64,000 bases of DNA from Bacteroidia bacterium. GTDB lineage: Bacteria; Bacteroidota; Bacteroidia; Flavobacteriales; Schleiferiaceae. This document shows positions 50,369 through 59,832 of the stretch, in pieces (position 1 is the first letter of the stretch; the number at the start of each line of letters is the position of its first letter). Made by a program: the position numbers and the translations under genes. The stretch covers positions 62,001 through 126,000 of the forward strand of contig JAUHWL010000004.1 of assembly GCA_030424545.1 (NCBI GenBank), written 5' to 3'. A model generated the notes under the pieces. That model worked only from the letters and a program-made list of their open reading frames with translations. It was not told where the DNA came from and ran no database searches.

Positions 50369-53113
50369 ATGATAAAACATTACACTGCGCTTTTCGTTGC
50401 TGTTTTAATTTCTACATTTTCATTCGCTCAGAATATTGTAAGTGGCACCGTGTTAGACGAGATTAATGAACCGGTGATTGGCGCAAGTGTCGTTATAAAA
50501 GGCACTAAGAATGCGGCCGCCACAGATTTTGATGGTGTTTTTAAAATAAATACATCCTTGCAATTTCCGATTACATTAGTCTTTAATTCAGTAGGCTATT
50601 CAGAACTTGAAGTGGTGGTTAAAAACAGCAGTCCTATAAAAGTTACACTTTCTCCAGACAAACAATTGCTTAATGAAGTAAGCGTAGTAGAGGACAGATT
50701 AACCAAAAAACAGCGAGAATCGGCATTAACAGTAGAAGCCATGGATGTTTTGGCGATAAAAGAAACCCCTGCTATCAGTTTTTATGATGGCCTCAGCAAT
50801 TTAAAAGGGGTAGATTTAACATCAGCTTCCATAGGTTTTAAAATTGTTAATACACGTGGATTTAATAGTACATCGCCTGTAAGGTCATTGCAGGTAATAG
50901 ATGGTGTGGATAATCAAGCACCAGGTTTAAATTTTGCTTTAGGTAATTTTTTAGGTGCATCAGAATTAGATGTAATGAATGTGGATATTATTGCTGGAGC
51001 AAGCACTGCGTTTTATGGTCCTAATGCATTTAATGGGGTGATTAGCATGACCACGAAAGACCCTTTTAAGTTTAAAGGTTTAAGCGCATCTGTAAAAGCC
51101 GGTGAGCGCAATATGACTGAAGTTGCCGTAAGGTTTGCCGATGTAATTAAGAATAAAAAAGGAGAAGATAAATTCGCATACAAGATTAACCTGTTCTACC
51201 TAAAAGCAAATGATTGGGAAGCGACTAATCTTAATGCTGTAGACGAAAGTAATTTAACAGATAATCCAACGCCAAAAGGTAATCCAGGAGGATATGATGC
51301 TGTGAACCGATATGGAGATGAAGAACAATATGACAATGGGGGAGACAACCTGACTTATCCCGGCATTGGTTTATTTCATAAAGCAGGTATTGAAGAAAAG
51401 TATTTGGTTGATTACGATACAAAGAATTTAAAATTTGGCACCAGTCTCCATTATAAAGTAAAGCCAGATGTTGAGTTGACCTATGCGTTTAATTACGGTA
51501 CAGGAACAACTGTTTATCAAGGAGATAATCGATTTAGTTTAAAGGGAATTAAGTTTTACCAAAACAGATTAGAATTAGCAAAAGAAAACAAATGGTTTAT
51601 ACGCGCATATGCCACCAATGAAGACGCAGGCGAATCTTACGATGCTTATTTTACTGCATTACGTATGCAAGAAAGGGTAGTAAATGATAAAGTATGGTCT
51701 AGTGATTATCGTAATTTTTGGTTTTTATCTTATGCAGATTCTGTGAAAGCATTGCCCGGATATGATAACCTTACTCAAGACGAACTTAATTCTCTTTATT
51801 CAAGTTCCTTAACAAGATGGCACAATCAGAATCAATATTTTACCAATGATATACACAACGGGGCTGATTCAATAACCCCAGGAACTCCAGAGTTTGAAGC
51901 CTTAAAAAATGATATTATTAGCAAAACTTCAAGAGAAGGCGGCTCCAGATTGTATGATAAATCTGCATTATATCATGCACATGGCGAATACAAATTTGAT
52001 CCTCGCAATGTTGGGAATTTTACAGTAGGTGCAAACGCAAGGTTATATACACCAAGATCAAACGGAACCATTTTTAGTGATACAAACGGCATTGAACTTT
52101 CTGTTGCAGAATTTGGTGTTTATGGCGGTTGGGAGAGATATTTTGTAAATGATCGCTTAAAAATGAATGCTACCGTACGTGTAGATAAAAATCAAAACTT
52201 TAATTATTTACCAACCTTTGGTGTTTCTGCCATATATAATTTAGATGAAGTCAATACAGTACGTGTTTCTTTTTCTTCTGCCATTCGTAATCCAACATTG
52301 CAAGATCAATATCTTTATTACAACACTGGTAGAGCAATTCTGGCGGGTAATTTAACAGGTTATGATTCTTTGGTAGAGGTTGATCGCATTGGTGATTTTC
52401 TTGCCGCATCAACAAGCGAGCGGGCAAATTTTAAATGGGGATTTTATGATATTGACCCGATAGTTCCCGAAAAAGCAAAAACAATAGAAGTAGGTTACAG
52501 AACCACACTTTGGCGTACACTTTACGTAGATGCAAATTATTATTACTCATGGTATAATGACTTTATTGGATATAATATCGTGGGTTCTGGCATAGATCCA
52601 AGCCAACTAATTAACCCTTTTAGAGATTTAAAAATTTTACGTATTGCTACAAATGCCGAAGAGCAAGTAACTACACAAGGGTTTTCAATTGGCCTTAATT
52701 ATTATTTCGCTAAGAATTTTAGTCTATCTGGTAACTATACTTGGACTGTGCTAAATACAGGTGCAGATGACCCCATAGTTCCTGCATATAACACGCCAGA
52801 AAATAAATTTAACATTGGTTTTGGAGCAAGAAACTTAAAAGCGAAAAGCGATGGATCTATTTTGTGGGGATATAATTTAACCTATAAATGGATTGAAGGA
52901 TTTAAATTTGAAGGATCGCCACAATTTACAGGCTTCATTGATGCCTATGATTTGTTAGATATTCAATTTAATATGCAAGTAAAAAAATGGAATACGACCT
53001 TTAAAGTCGGAGCAAGTAATGTTTTAAATAATATGGTATATCAAGTATATGGCGGTCCCCAGGTTGGCCGATTAGCATATGTTTCTATACTTTATGAGTG
53101 GAATAAAAAATAA
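50369..53113 (+). CDS. TonB-dependent outer-membrane receptor with carboxypeptidase-like domain
   Basis: This 914-residue protein has a signal peptide (AVLISTFSFAQ), an N-terminal carboxypeptidase-regulatory-like domain (about 22-100, GTVLDEINEPVIGASVVIKG), a plug (about 105-230, with VRSLQVIDGVDNQAPGLNF and IAGASTAFYGPNAFNGVISM) and a large beta-barrel ending VSILYEWNKK. The ligand is unknown. No SusD-like gene follows; instead a secreted hydrolase with a T9SS sorting domain lies 139 bases downstream, suggesting that the receptor may import what the hydrolase releases. Confidence 0.93.
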   Translation: MIKHYTALFVAVLISTFSFAQNIVSGTVLDEINEPVIGASVVIKGTKNAAATDFDGVFKINTSLQFPITLVFNSVGYSELEVVVKNSSPIKVTLSPDKQLLNEVSVVEDRLTKKQRESALTVEAMDVLAIKETPAISFYDGLSNLKGVDLTSASIGFKIVNTRGFNSTSPVRSLQVIDGVDNQAPGLNFALGNFLGASELDVMNVDIIAGASTAFYGPNAFNGVISMTTKDPFKFKGLSASVKAGERNMTEVAVRFADVIKNKKGEDKFAYKINLFYLKANDWEATNLNAVDESNLTDNPTPKGNPGGYDAVNRYGDEEQYDNGGDNLTYPGIGLFHKAGIEEKYLVDYDTKNLKFGTSLHYKVKPDVELTYAFNYGTGTTVYQGDNRFSLKGIKFYQNRLELAKENKWFIRAYATNEDAGESYDAYFTALRMQERVVNDKVWSSDYRNFWFLSYADSVKALPGYDNLTQDELNSLYSSSLTRWHNQNQYFTNDIHNGADSITPGTPEFEALKNDIISKTSREGGSRLYDKSALYHAHGEYKFDPRNVGNFTVGANARLYTPRSNGTIFSDTNGIELSVAEFGVYGGWERYFVNDRLKMNATVRVDKNQNFNYLPTFGVSAIYNLDEVNTVRVSFSSAIRNPTLQDQYLYYNTGRAILAGNLTGYDSLVEVDRIGDFLAASTSERANFKWGFYDIDPIVPEKAKTIEVGYRTTLWRTLYVDANYYYSWYNDFIGYNIVGSGIDPSQLINPFRDLKILRIATNAEEQVTTQGFSIGLNYYFAKNFSLSGNYTWTVLNTGADDPIVPAYNTPENKFNIGFGARNLKAKSDGSILWGYNLTYKWIEGFKFEGSPQFTGFIDAYDLLDIQFNMQVKKWNTTFKVGASNVLNNMVYQVYGGPQVGRLAYVSILYEWNKK

Positions 53114-53252
53114 TATTAACCCAAATTAAAAATTAAATGAGCAATGATTTCAATGAGTACTAACCTTAAAGGCAACCTGAATTAACAATTAATAACACTA
53201 AATTAAACGAGTAACTAAATCAACCTGTTTTAACAACTAAATCTATTATGAA

Positions 53253-54860
53253 ATGAAAAAAAACGTAACCTTATTTTTAGCTGCAGTTTGCATGGCATTT
53301 CAAGTAAATGCCCAATGGAGATACACAACAGAAGTATTTACCGATGCAGAGATTGACGTTCAATCCAATGTACCTTATGGGGTAAATTTTAATCCCTATG
53401 TAGACCCCGCAATGTTGGGCGGTCAAACTCAGATGCAACCATTAATGTGTGATATCTACGCACCAAGTTTTAATGTAGATACAGACTCTAACAGACCGGT
53501 GGTTGTCTATTTTCACACAGGATCATTCTTACCTCCATCAGTATCTGGAGGTTGTGTAGGAACCAAAGAAGACCCTACAGTAGAGTATATGTGTCGTAAA
53601 TTGGCAAGACATGGTTTTGTTGTTGTATCAGCAACGTATCGTTTAGGCTGGTTAGCAAATTCTACCGACCTAGATTTACGCAGAGGAACAAACCTACTTG
53701 CCGTGTACTACTCAATTCAAGACGCAAAAACGGCAGTTCGATATTTAAATGCTACCAAGTTAGGGCTAGGAAACCCTTATGGTATAGATCCTTCTAAAAC
53801 CATACTTATGGGACAAGGTTCTGGTGGATACATAACATTTGGCTATGCATCTATTGATGATTATGACGAAGTTGCCAACCCTGTTAAATTTCAGTACCAA
53901 GGTAGCACTGGTATTTTAGGTCAGCCGGTTTCTCCAGGCGACCCATACATTGATACTGCCTTATTTGGAGATTGGGACGGATATGGTGGTGCTGCTACTG
54001 TAATTGGACAAAACCCAGTTGGTTTACCCATTATTGATACCAATGATTACGGTAGAAACTACATTAACCACCCTGGATTGCCAGATAATGTTTTAATGGT
54101 TGCCAATATGGGCGGAGCATTAGGAGATAGCGCTTGGATAGAAGCTGGTGATGTACCTATGGTTTCTGTTCACTCTAAATTTGACTTTTTTGCTCCATAT
54201 GAGGAAGGAATGGTTCAAGTACCTGTAGGAAATCAGTTTTTCCCAGTTGTTTATGTAAACGGAAGCCACTGGGCGGTTACCCGTGCAAATGCCTTAGGCA
54301 ATAATGATATTTTCTTAAATGCAGGCTATACGGATCCGCTTTGGCAAAAAGGAATAAACAACATATACAACACAAATAAAGCTCCTGGTATTTATACAAT
54401 TAATATTAAGCCAGCTAATGCTCAAAAACCATGGGAAGTTAACAATGCACCTTGGGATTTTTGGTCGGATACGACTTGCACTAGCACAGGAAATCCAAAT
54501 AAAGAGTACTTCAGCCAATTATATATTGATACGGTATTCCAATACATCTACCCAAGAATGTTAACGGTATTAAAAGCCTCTGGCTTACCTATTGGTGTTG
54601 AAGAAGTAGCGTTGAATAATGGTAATGTAAAACTTTACCCTAATCCTGCTAATGGTACCTTTACCATACAATTAAACAATGTTGATGCTGTTTTAGAAAG
54701 TGTTACTATTCTTGATATAACCGGAAAAGCGGTACTTAGTAAATCTCTTAACTCTACTAACGAAGAAAAAGTAGATATTAATAATCTGAGCGCAGGAATG
54801 TATCTCGTTAAGGTTAAAACAGACAAAGGAGAAAACATTCAGAAATTATCTATTAAATAG
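53253..54860 (+). CDS. Secreted alpha/beta-hydrolase (carboxylesterase-like) with T9SS sorting domain
   Basis: This is a 535-residue exported protein (signal ending FQVNAQ). The catalytic region resembles type B carboxylesterases: VVVYFHTGSFLPPSVSGG (oxyanion side), FVVVSATYRLGWLANS, AVYYSIQDAKTAVRYLNATK and the putative nucleophile in ILMGQGSGGYITF, where Gln replaces the first Gly of GxSxG. A candidate His lies in YVNGSHWAV. The last 80 residues form a T9SS domain (VKLYPNPANGTFTIQLNN; AGMYLVKVKTDKGENIQKL). It is probably cell-surface or released, working with the TonB receptor upstream. Confidence 0.85.
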   Translation: MKKNVTLFLAAVCMAFQVNAQWRYTTEVFTDAEIDVQSNVPYGVNFNPYVDPAMLGGQTQMQPLMCDIYAPSFNVDTDSNRPVVVYFHTGSFLPPSVSGGCVGTKEDPTVEYMCRKLARHGFVVVSATYRLGWLANSTDLDLRRGTNLLAVYYSIQDAKTAVRYLNATKLGLGNPYGIDPSKTILMGQGSGGYITFGYASIDDYDEVANPVKFQYQGSTGILGQPVSPGDPYIDTALFGDWDGYGGAATVIGQNPVGLPIIDTNDYGRNYINHPGLPDNVLMVANMGGALGDSAWIEAGDVPMVSVHSKFDFFAPYEEGMVQVPVGNQFFPVVYVNGSHWAVTRANALGNNDIFLNAGYTDPLWQKGINNIYNTNKAPGIYTINIKPANAQKPWEVNNAPWDFWSDTTCTSTGNPNKEYFSQLYIDTVFQYIYPRMLTVLKASGLPIGVEEVALNNGNVKLYPNPANGTFTIQLNNVDAVLESVTILDITGKAVLSKSLNSTNEEKVDINNLSAGMYLVKVKTDKGENIQKLSIK

Positions 54861-54882
54861 ATTTTATTCTTAATAAATGAGC

Positions 54883-54917
54883 AAAACCTCCAAGGTATTT
54901 TTCCTTGGAGGTTTTTT
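54883..54917 (+). terminator. Strong terminator after the T9SS hydrolase
   Basis: A 13-bp perfect stem AAAACCTCCAAGG/CCTTGGAGGTTTT (54883-54895 with 54903-54915) with a seven-base loop and six T's. It lies inside the longest open frame of the next gene, showing that this frame's upstream part is not coding. Confidence 0.9.
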
Positions 54918-54925
54918 ATTTCTTC

Positions 54926-54933
54926 TATTTTTG
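54926..54933 (+). promoter_or_regulatory. -7 promoter element TATTTTTG for the aminotransferase gene
   Basis: An exact TAnnTTTG match just downstream of the terminator and 21 bases before the TTG start chosen for the aminotransferase. Confidence 0.6.
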
Positions 54934-54954
54934 GCGGCTGAAAAAATTTATGTT

Positions 54955-55797
54955 TTGATAAGCTACAACGGAGATATTAAGGAAGAATCTAAAGTTAATA
55001 TTGATTTAAATAACAGAGCTTTTAAATATGGCGATGCTGTTTTCGAATCTATTAAATATGCTTATGGAAAGCTAGTTTTTTGGGAAGACCATTATTTTAG
55101 ATTGATGAGTAGTATGCGCATTTTGCGCATGGAAATTCCACTTTCTTTTTCTCCTGAGTATTTGGAAGAAAAAATTTTAGAAACCATAAACGCGAATGAT
55201 TTAGAACAATCGGCCTGTAGGTTAAGATTTACAGTTTTTAGAAAAGGAACGGGTTTGTACTTGCCAGAAACCAATCAAGTTGATTTTGTGATTTCTGTAG
55301 AAAAATTAAACTCAGAAAAATATATCCTAAATAGTGAAGGATTGCAAATCGATTTGTTTAAAGATCATTACAAGCAAGTAGGTCTTTTATCGAATTTAAA
55401 AACTGCCAATAGTTTAATTTACGTACTAGCGGCAATCTATAAGCAAGAAAATAAGCTAGATGATTGTATTCTAATCAATGATCAGAAAGAAGTTGTAGAG
55501 GCGGTGAGTAGCAATGTTTTTATGGTAAAAGAAAACGTTATTTATACCCCACCTTTATCTTCTGGATGTTTAAAAGGAATAATGCGTAAAAATGTTATTA
55601 AACTAGCAAAAAATAAAGGAATTGAATTAAAAGAAGAAGCTTTTTCTCCGTTTGAATTACAACGCGCGGAGGAAGTGTTTTTAACAAATTCTGTTTCTGG
55701 AATAAAATGGGTGAGTAATTACCGTAAAAAGAAATACACCAAAAATGTAGCTAGTTCGCTGATTGATAGTTTAAACTTATTTGTAAAACTTAGCTAG
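54955..55797 (+). CDS. Class IV aminotransferase (branched-chain/4-amino-4-deoxychorismate lyase-like)
   Basis: This PLP enzyme of about 280 residues has family blocks NRAFKYGDAVFESIKYAYGK, FWEDHYFRLMSSMRILRMEI, VGLLSNLKTANSLIYVLAA (PLP lysine in NLKT) and EAVSSNVFMVKENVIYTPPL. An ATG-initiated frame from 54877 would add 26 residues, but those codons contain a terminator hairpin and the promoter, so translation most likely begins at the TTG (ISYNGDI follows, matching the family N-terminus). Whether it acts in branched-chain amino acid or folate metabolism cannot be decided from motifs alone. It converges on the YqgE gene. Confidence 0.85.
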   Translation: MISYNGDIKEESKVNIDLNNRAFKYGDAVFESIKYAYGKLVFWEDHYFRLMSSMRILRMEIPLSFSPEYLEEKILETINANDLEQSACRLRFTVFRKGTGLYLPETNQVDFVISVEKLNSEKYILNSEGLQIDLFKDHYKQVGLLSNLKTANSLIYVLAAIYKQENKLDDCILINDQKEVVEAVSSNVFMVKENVIYTPPLSSGCLKGIMRKNVIKLAKNKGIELKEEAFSPFELQRAEEVFLTNSVSGIKWVSNYRKKKYTKNVASSLIDSLNLFVKLS

Positions 55798-55800
55798 AGT

Positions 55801-56361
55801 TTAATTAAGAATGGGGTCAATTGGGGCGTTTGCCCAAAGTAAATAATCACCCCCTAAGGAGATCAACAAATCTTTCCAAAGCGTTTTAGGGTCTGATTGA
55901 AAAAGATCAAATTTCGGTTTTACAACCATCCATGATTTATCTTTTATTTCATCATCCAATTGGTTTTTACCCCAACCAGAATAGCCTAAGAAAAATTTTA
56001 TTTCAGATTCATCAATTAACTCAGATTCAATTAGTTCTTTAACGGCCGATATTTTTCCACCCCAATAAATACCCGGGTAAACTTCAACACTTTCGGGAAT
56101 TAATTCACCCTGATTATGTAAGTAAAACAAGTTGTTTTGCTGCACCGGTCCGCCATAAAAAATTGGTTCATTGTAATCAGCAAAACCATCTAATACTTGC
56201 CGTATTTTTAAGTCTAAAGGGCGATTCAATACAAAACCAACTGATCCATCATCATGATGTTCTGTTAATAAAATCACGCTCCTATCAAAACTTGGATCAC
56301 CTAAAAAAGGCTCGGCAATTAAGATAGTGCCCTTAGCGGGTTTTTTCATAGATAAAGACAT
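55801..56361 (-). CDS. YqgE/AlgH family protein
   Basis: This is a 186-residue soluble protein. The blocks AKGTILIAEPFLGDPSFDRS, GSVGFVLNRPLDLKIRQVL, IFYGGPVQQNNLFYLH and FFLGYSGWGKNQLDDEI are those of YqgE/AlgH, a widely conserved family named after an alginate regulator in Pseudomonas; its biochemical function remains unclear. The start could be the first or the fifth codon (both ATG). It is divergent from pdxH across a 69-base gap. Confidence 0.93.
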   Translation of the reverse strand: MSLSMKKPAKGTILIAEPFLGDPSFDRSVILLTEHHDDGSVGFVLNRPLDLKIRQVLDGFADYNEPIFYGGPVQQNNLFYLHNQGELIPESVEVYPGIYWGGKISAVKELIESELIDESEIKFFLGYSGWGKNQLDDEIKDKSWMVVKPKFDLFQSDPKTLWKDLLISLGGDYLLWANAPIDPILN

Positions 56362-56430
56362 ACACTAATTTATCTTTAAAAAGTTTACAACGCAATCTAG
56401 AACATTATTTTTACAAAAAAATTTATTAGA

Positions 56431-57072
56431 ATGGATTTAAAAGACATTCGTACCGATTATAAATGGGGCGCTTTAGATGAAGATAAAGTTTGCATAAACC
56501 CAATAGATCAGTTTAAGAAGTGGTTTTCTGAATATACGAGCTTAGATACCCTAGACAGTACCGCAATGACCGTTTCCACCGTTGGAAAAGACTTGATTCC
56601 GCATAGTAGAATCGTGCTATTGAAAGAAATAATAGACAATTGCTTTGTTTTTTATACCAATTACAACAGTACAAAAGGGAAAAACATAGCAGAGAATGAG
56701 AACGTAAGTCTCTTGTTTTTCTGGCCAGAAATGGAACGCCAGATCAGGGTAGTAGGCAAGGCTAAGCGTTTGTCTGAAGAGTTAAGTACATCATATTTTA
56801 ATAAACGTCCATTCGAAAGTAGAGTTAGCGCCATTGTATCTCCACAAAGCAGCGTAATTCCGAGCCGGACATTTTTAGAAGAAAAAGTTTTCGCCTTTCT
56901 AGCTGAAAACCCAGATGAAAAACAACCCTTGAAAAAACCAGAAAACTGGGGAGGGATTGCTGTAGAACCTGTTTCTGTTGAATTCTGGCAAGGCCGCATT
57001 AGTCGTTTGCATGATAGATTGCGTTTTACACGCGTTGCCAATTCATGGAAGATAGAACGACTTGCTCCATAG
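56431..57072 (+). CDS. pdxH: Pyridoxamine 5'-phosphate oxidase
   Basis: This FMN enzyme oxidises pyridoxamine or pyridoxine phosphate to pyridoxal phosphate. The 213 residues contain PHSRIVLLKEIIDNCFVFYT, ERQIRVVGKAKRLS, FNKRPFESRVSAIVSPQSSV and the C-terminal dimerisation signature EFWQGRISRLHDRLRF followed by WKIERLAP. The length is normal. It lies directly upstream of rarA on the same strand, 48 bases apart. Confidence 0.96.
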   Translation: MDLKDIRTDYKWGALDEDKVCINPIDQFKKWFSEYTSLDTLDSTAMTVSTVGKDLIPHSRIVLLKEIIDNCFVFYTNYNSTKGKNIAENENVSLLFFWPEMERQIRVVGKAKRLSEELSTSYFNKRPFESRVSAIVSPQSSVIPSRTFLEEKVFAFLAENPDEKQPLKKPENWGGIAVEPVSVEFWQGRISRLHDRLRFTRVANSWKIERLAP

Positions 57073-57120
57073 AATTTCAATTCCACAAATACCTTTACAG
57101 TACTCCATAAAATTAAATAA

Positions 57121-58395
57121 ATGTCTCAGACACCGTTAGCAGAGCGCTTAAGGCCAAAATCTTTAGATAGTTACATAGGGCAAACCCATTTGGTGGGCAA
57201 AAACGGTGTGCTACGTGCAGCCATTGCCGCAAAAAGATTGCCCAGTATGGTGTTTTGGGGCCCACCTGGTGTGGGTAAAACAACCTTAGCCACTGTTTTG
57301 GCTAGCTCGTTAGAGATTCCTGTTTATGCGCTTAGCGCAATTAATAGTGGCGTAAAAGATGTTAGAGAAGCCATAGCAAAAGCAGAAAAAGGCGGCATGT
57401 TTCAAACTACGCGCCCTATTTTGTTTATCGATGAAATACATCGCTTTAGCAAGGCGCAGCAAGATAGTTTGCTTGGTGCGGTAGAGCGCGGCATTGTAAC
57501 TCTTATTGGAGCAACCACAGAAAATCCAAGTTTCGAAGTGATTTCGGCCCTTCTAAGCCGTTGCCAAGTTTATGTACTAGAACCGCTTTCCAAAAGCGAT
57601 TTAGACAAAATGATTAGAGATGCCGTGCTTAACGATGTGGTGCTCTCTAAAAAAAACATTAGCGTTTTAGAAACGGAAGCCCTTTTGGCTTATAGCGGTG
57701 GAGATGCCCGTAGAATGTACAATTTGCTAGAAATTGTGTTGCAAAGCATGTCGGAAGGCGAGGCGTTAACCAATGTTGTTGTTGAATCTATTTTACAAGA
57801 AAGCAGAATTAGGTATGATAAAGGCGGAGAGGAGCATTACGATGTAATTTCTGCCTTTATAAAAAGTATGCGCGGCAGTGATGTAAACGCAACGCTATAC
57901 TATTTGGCCCGCATGATAGAAGGTGGAGAAGACCCTAAATTTATTGCCAGACGCATGCTTATTTTGGCCAGCGAAGATATTGGAAATGCCAACCCTAATG
58001 CACTTCTTTTGGCCAACACAACTTTTGAAGCCATAGAAAAAATTGGCATGCCCGAAGGCAGGATTATATTAAGCCAATGTGCTATATACTTAGCGGCAAG
58101 TGCGAAAAGCAATGCTAGCTATTTGGCTATAGATAAGGCGTTAGATTTGGTGAAGAAAACGGGAAATTTACCTGTGCCGCTTCAGTTGAGAAACGCCCCT
58201 ACCAAGCTAATGAAGGAGTTGGATTATGGCAAAAATTATAAATATGCGCATGATTACAAAAACAACTTTGTAGCGCAAAAATTTTTACCCGAAGAAATTG
58301 AAGGCACATCGTTTTACAAACCCGGAAACTCTGATAGGGAACAGGCGTTTTCTACGCGGTTAAAGAGTTTATGGAATGATAAATACGATTTTTAA
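57121..58395 (+). CDS. rarA: Replication-associated recombination protein A (RarA/MgsA)
   Basis: A 424-residue AAA+ ATPase of the clamp-loader clade that acts at stalled replication forks. The N-terminus [20 protein letters not shown], Walker [14 protein letters not shown] (about residues 46-58), Walker [17 protein letters not shown], sensor [20 protein letters not shown] and the C-terminal [20 protein letters not shown] are all present. The length is typical. It converges on the DEAD-box helicase gene 15 bases away. Confidence 0.96.
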   Translation: MSQTPLAERLRPKSLDSYIGQTHLVGKNGVLRAAIAAKRLPSMVFWGPPGVGKTTLATVLASSLEIPVYALSAINSGVKDVREAIAKAEKGGMFQTTRPILFIDEIHRFSKAQQDSLLGAVERGIVTLIGATTENPSFEVISALLSRCQVYVLEPLSKSDLDKMIRDAVLNDVVLSKKNISVLETEALLAYSGGDARRMYNLLEIVLQSMSEGEALTNVVVESILQESRIRYDKGGEEHYDVISAFIKSMRGSDVNATLYYLARMIEGGEDPKFIARRMLILASEDIGNANPNALLLANTTFEAIEKIGMPEGRIILSQCAIYLAASAKSNASYLAIDKALDLVKKTGNLPVPLQLRNAPTKLMKELDYGKNYKYAHDYKNNFVAQKFLPEEIEGTSFYKPGNSDREQAFSTRLKSLWNDKYDF

Positions 58396-58410
58396 AACCC
58401 TAAAACGGAT

Positions 58411-59763
58411 TTATTTTTTGCGTCTGTTTGCATTTTTATCACCACGTGTTTTTGGTTTTTTGTACTTCTTGGCAATTTCACGGTGATAGCTTCCGCCTAG
58501 GTTTACCTTTTTATTTTTGTCTTTCTTTTCGTGGGTTGCAGCACCGCTTGCCACAAATTGTTTGTTGCGGTTATGGTTTACATTTTCAACCAATTTAGGG
58601 CGCTCATCCGGTATTAAAACATCGCTTATTTCAACATCTTCGGGTATTTCTAGTTGCGGAATTTTATAGTTCATCAACTCTTCTATAGCTGTTTTATACT
58701 CTTGTTCGGCAGGTGTGCTAAACAAGATGGAAGCCCCCATTTTTTTAGCTCTTCCTGTGCGGCCAATTCGGTGCATATAGTTTTCTGCGAAAATGGGCGT
58801 ATCAAAGTTTATTACATGCGTAAGGTTGTTTAAATCTAAACCACGCGCCATTACATCGGTGGCAATTAAAACGCGGTGTTTGCCCTCGTTAAAATCTTCT
58901 ATGGCGCGCAATCTGTAATTCTGGGTTTTGTTAGAGTGTATGATAGACATGGTATTTCCCAAGTCTTCTTCCAACAAATTGAACAAACGGTCTGCGTGTT
59001 TTTTGCTAGATACAAAAACTAGCACTTTGCTAAATAACTCAGCATCAAACAAAATGTGTTTTAGCAAATTGGCTTTGGTATTAAAATTTTTTACGGTGTA
59101 GCAACTTTGCTTAATGTTATCTAATGGTGTACCGCTAAGTGCAATGGCAATTTTTACAGGGTTTGCAAAAAAGTCATAGATTAAATCATCTACCTCTTCG
59201 GTCATGGTTGCTGAAAACATGATGTTTTGCCTGCGCTCGGGCATCAGCTCAAAAAGGTTTATTAATTGTGGTCTAAATCCTAAATCTAACATGACATCAA
59301 CCTCGTCAATCACCAACTTATTTACAGCTTTTAGTTGGATGGCCCGGCTAATGGTAAGGTCATACAAACGACCTGGCGTGGCTACCAAAACATCGCAGCC
59401 GTGTTCTATTTCTATTTTTTGTGTGTTGATGTTTACTCCACCATAAACCCCAAACGTACGTACAAATGTATTTTTGGTAAGAAGCTCAATGTCTTTTACC
59501 ACCTGTACCACAAGCTCTCTGGTGGGTACTAAAATTAATATGCGAGGATGATTACTTTCTTTTAAAAACTTTAAATCGTTTAACAAAGGCATGAGGTAAG
59601 CCAAAGTTTTTCCAGTTCCAGTTTGTGCAATCCCAACAATGTCTCTGCCAGAACGTATTACAGAGTATGCCTCGGCTTGGATAGGTGTTGGAGATTGAAA
59701 GCCAAGTTGGTCTATAGCTTTTCTTAATTGCTTTGAAATATTTAAATCATCAAAAGAATTCAT
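58411..59763 (-). CDS. DEAD-box RNA helicase with basic tail (DEVD motif II)
   Basis: This 450-residue ATP-dependent RNA helicase has the Q motif (FQSPTPIQAEAYSVI), Walker A GIAQTGTGKTLAYLMPLL, VATPGRLYDL, motif II as VIDEVDVMLDLGF (DEVD instead of DEAD), SATM, VLIATDVMARGLDLNNLTHV and the arginine motif MHRIGRTGRAKKMG. A C-terminal tail of about 75 residues is strongly basic. It is RhlE/CsdA-like and probably helps ribosome assembly or RNA turnover. The start is the ATG at 59763; the longer TTG frame would overlap the promoter. Confidence 0.94.
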   Translation of the reverse strand: MNSFDDLNISKQLRKAIDQLGFQSPTPIQAEAYSVIRSGRDIVGIAQTGTGKTLAYLMPLLNDLKFLKESNHPRILILVPTRELVVQVVKDIELLTKNTFVRTFGVYGGVNINTQKIEIEHGCDVLVATPGRLYDLTISRAIQLKAVNKLVIDEVDVMLDLGFRPQLINLFELMPERRQNIMFSATMTEEVDDLIYDFFANPVKIAIALSGTPLDNIKQSCYTVKNFNTKANLLKHILFDAELFSKVLVFVSSKKHADRLFNLLEEDLGNTMSIIHSNKTQNYRLRAIEDFNEGKHRVLIATDVMARGLDLNNLTHVINFDTPIFAENYMHRIGRTGRAKKMGASILFSTPAEQEYKTAIEELMNYKIPQLEIPEDVEISDVLIPDERPKLVENVNHNRNKQFVASGAATHEKKDKNKKVNLGGSYHREIAKKYKKPKTRGDKNANRRKK

Positions 59764-59781
59764 AAACAAATTTGTTTGCGC

Positions 59782-59789
59782 CAAAAGTA
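59782..59789 (-). promoter_or_regulatory. -7 promoter element TACTTTTG for the DEAD-box gene
   Basis: An exact TAnnTTTG match on the minus strand, 18 bases before the ATG. It rules out the upstream TTG at 59799. Confidence 0.55.
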
Positions 59790-59832
59790 GGGCAAACAAA
59801 TGGGCAGCGTTGTGCTAGTTGAAGAAAATAAA

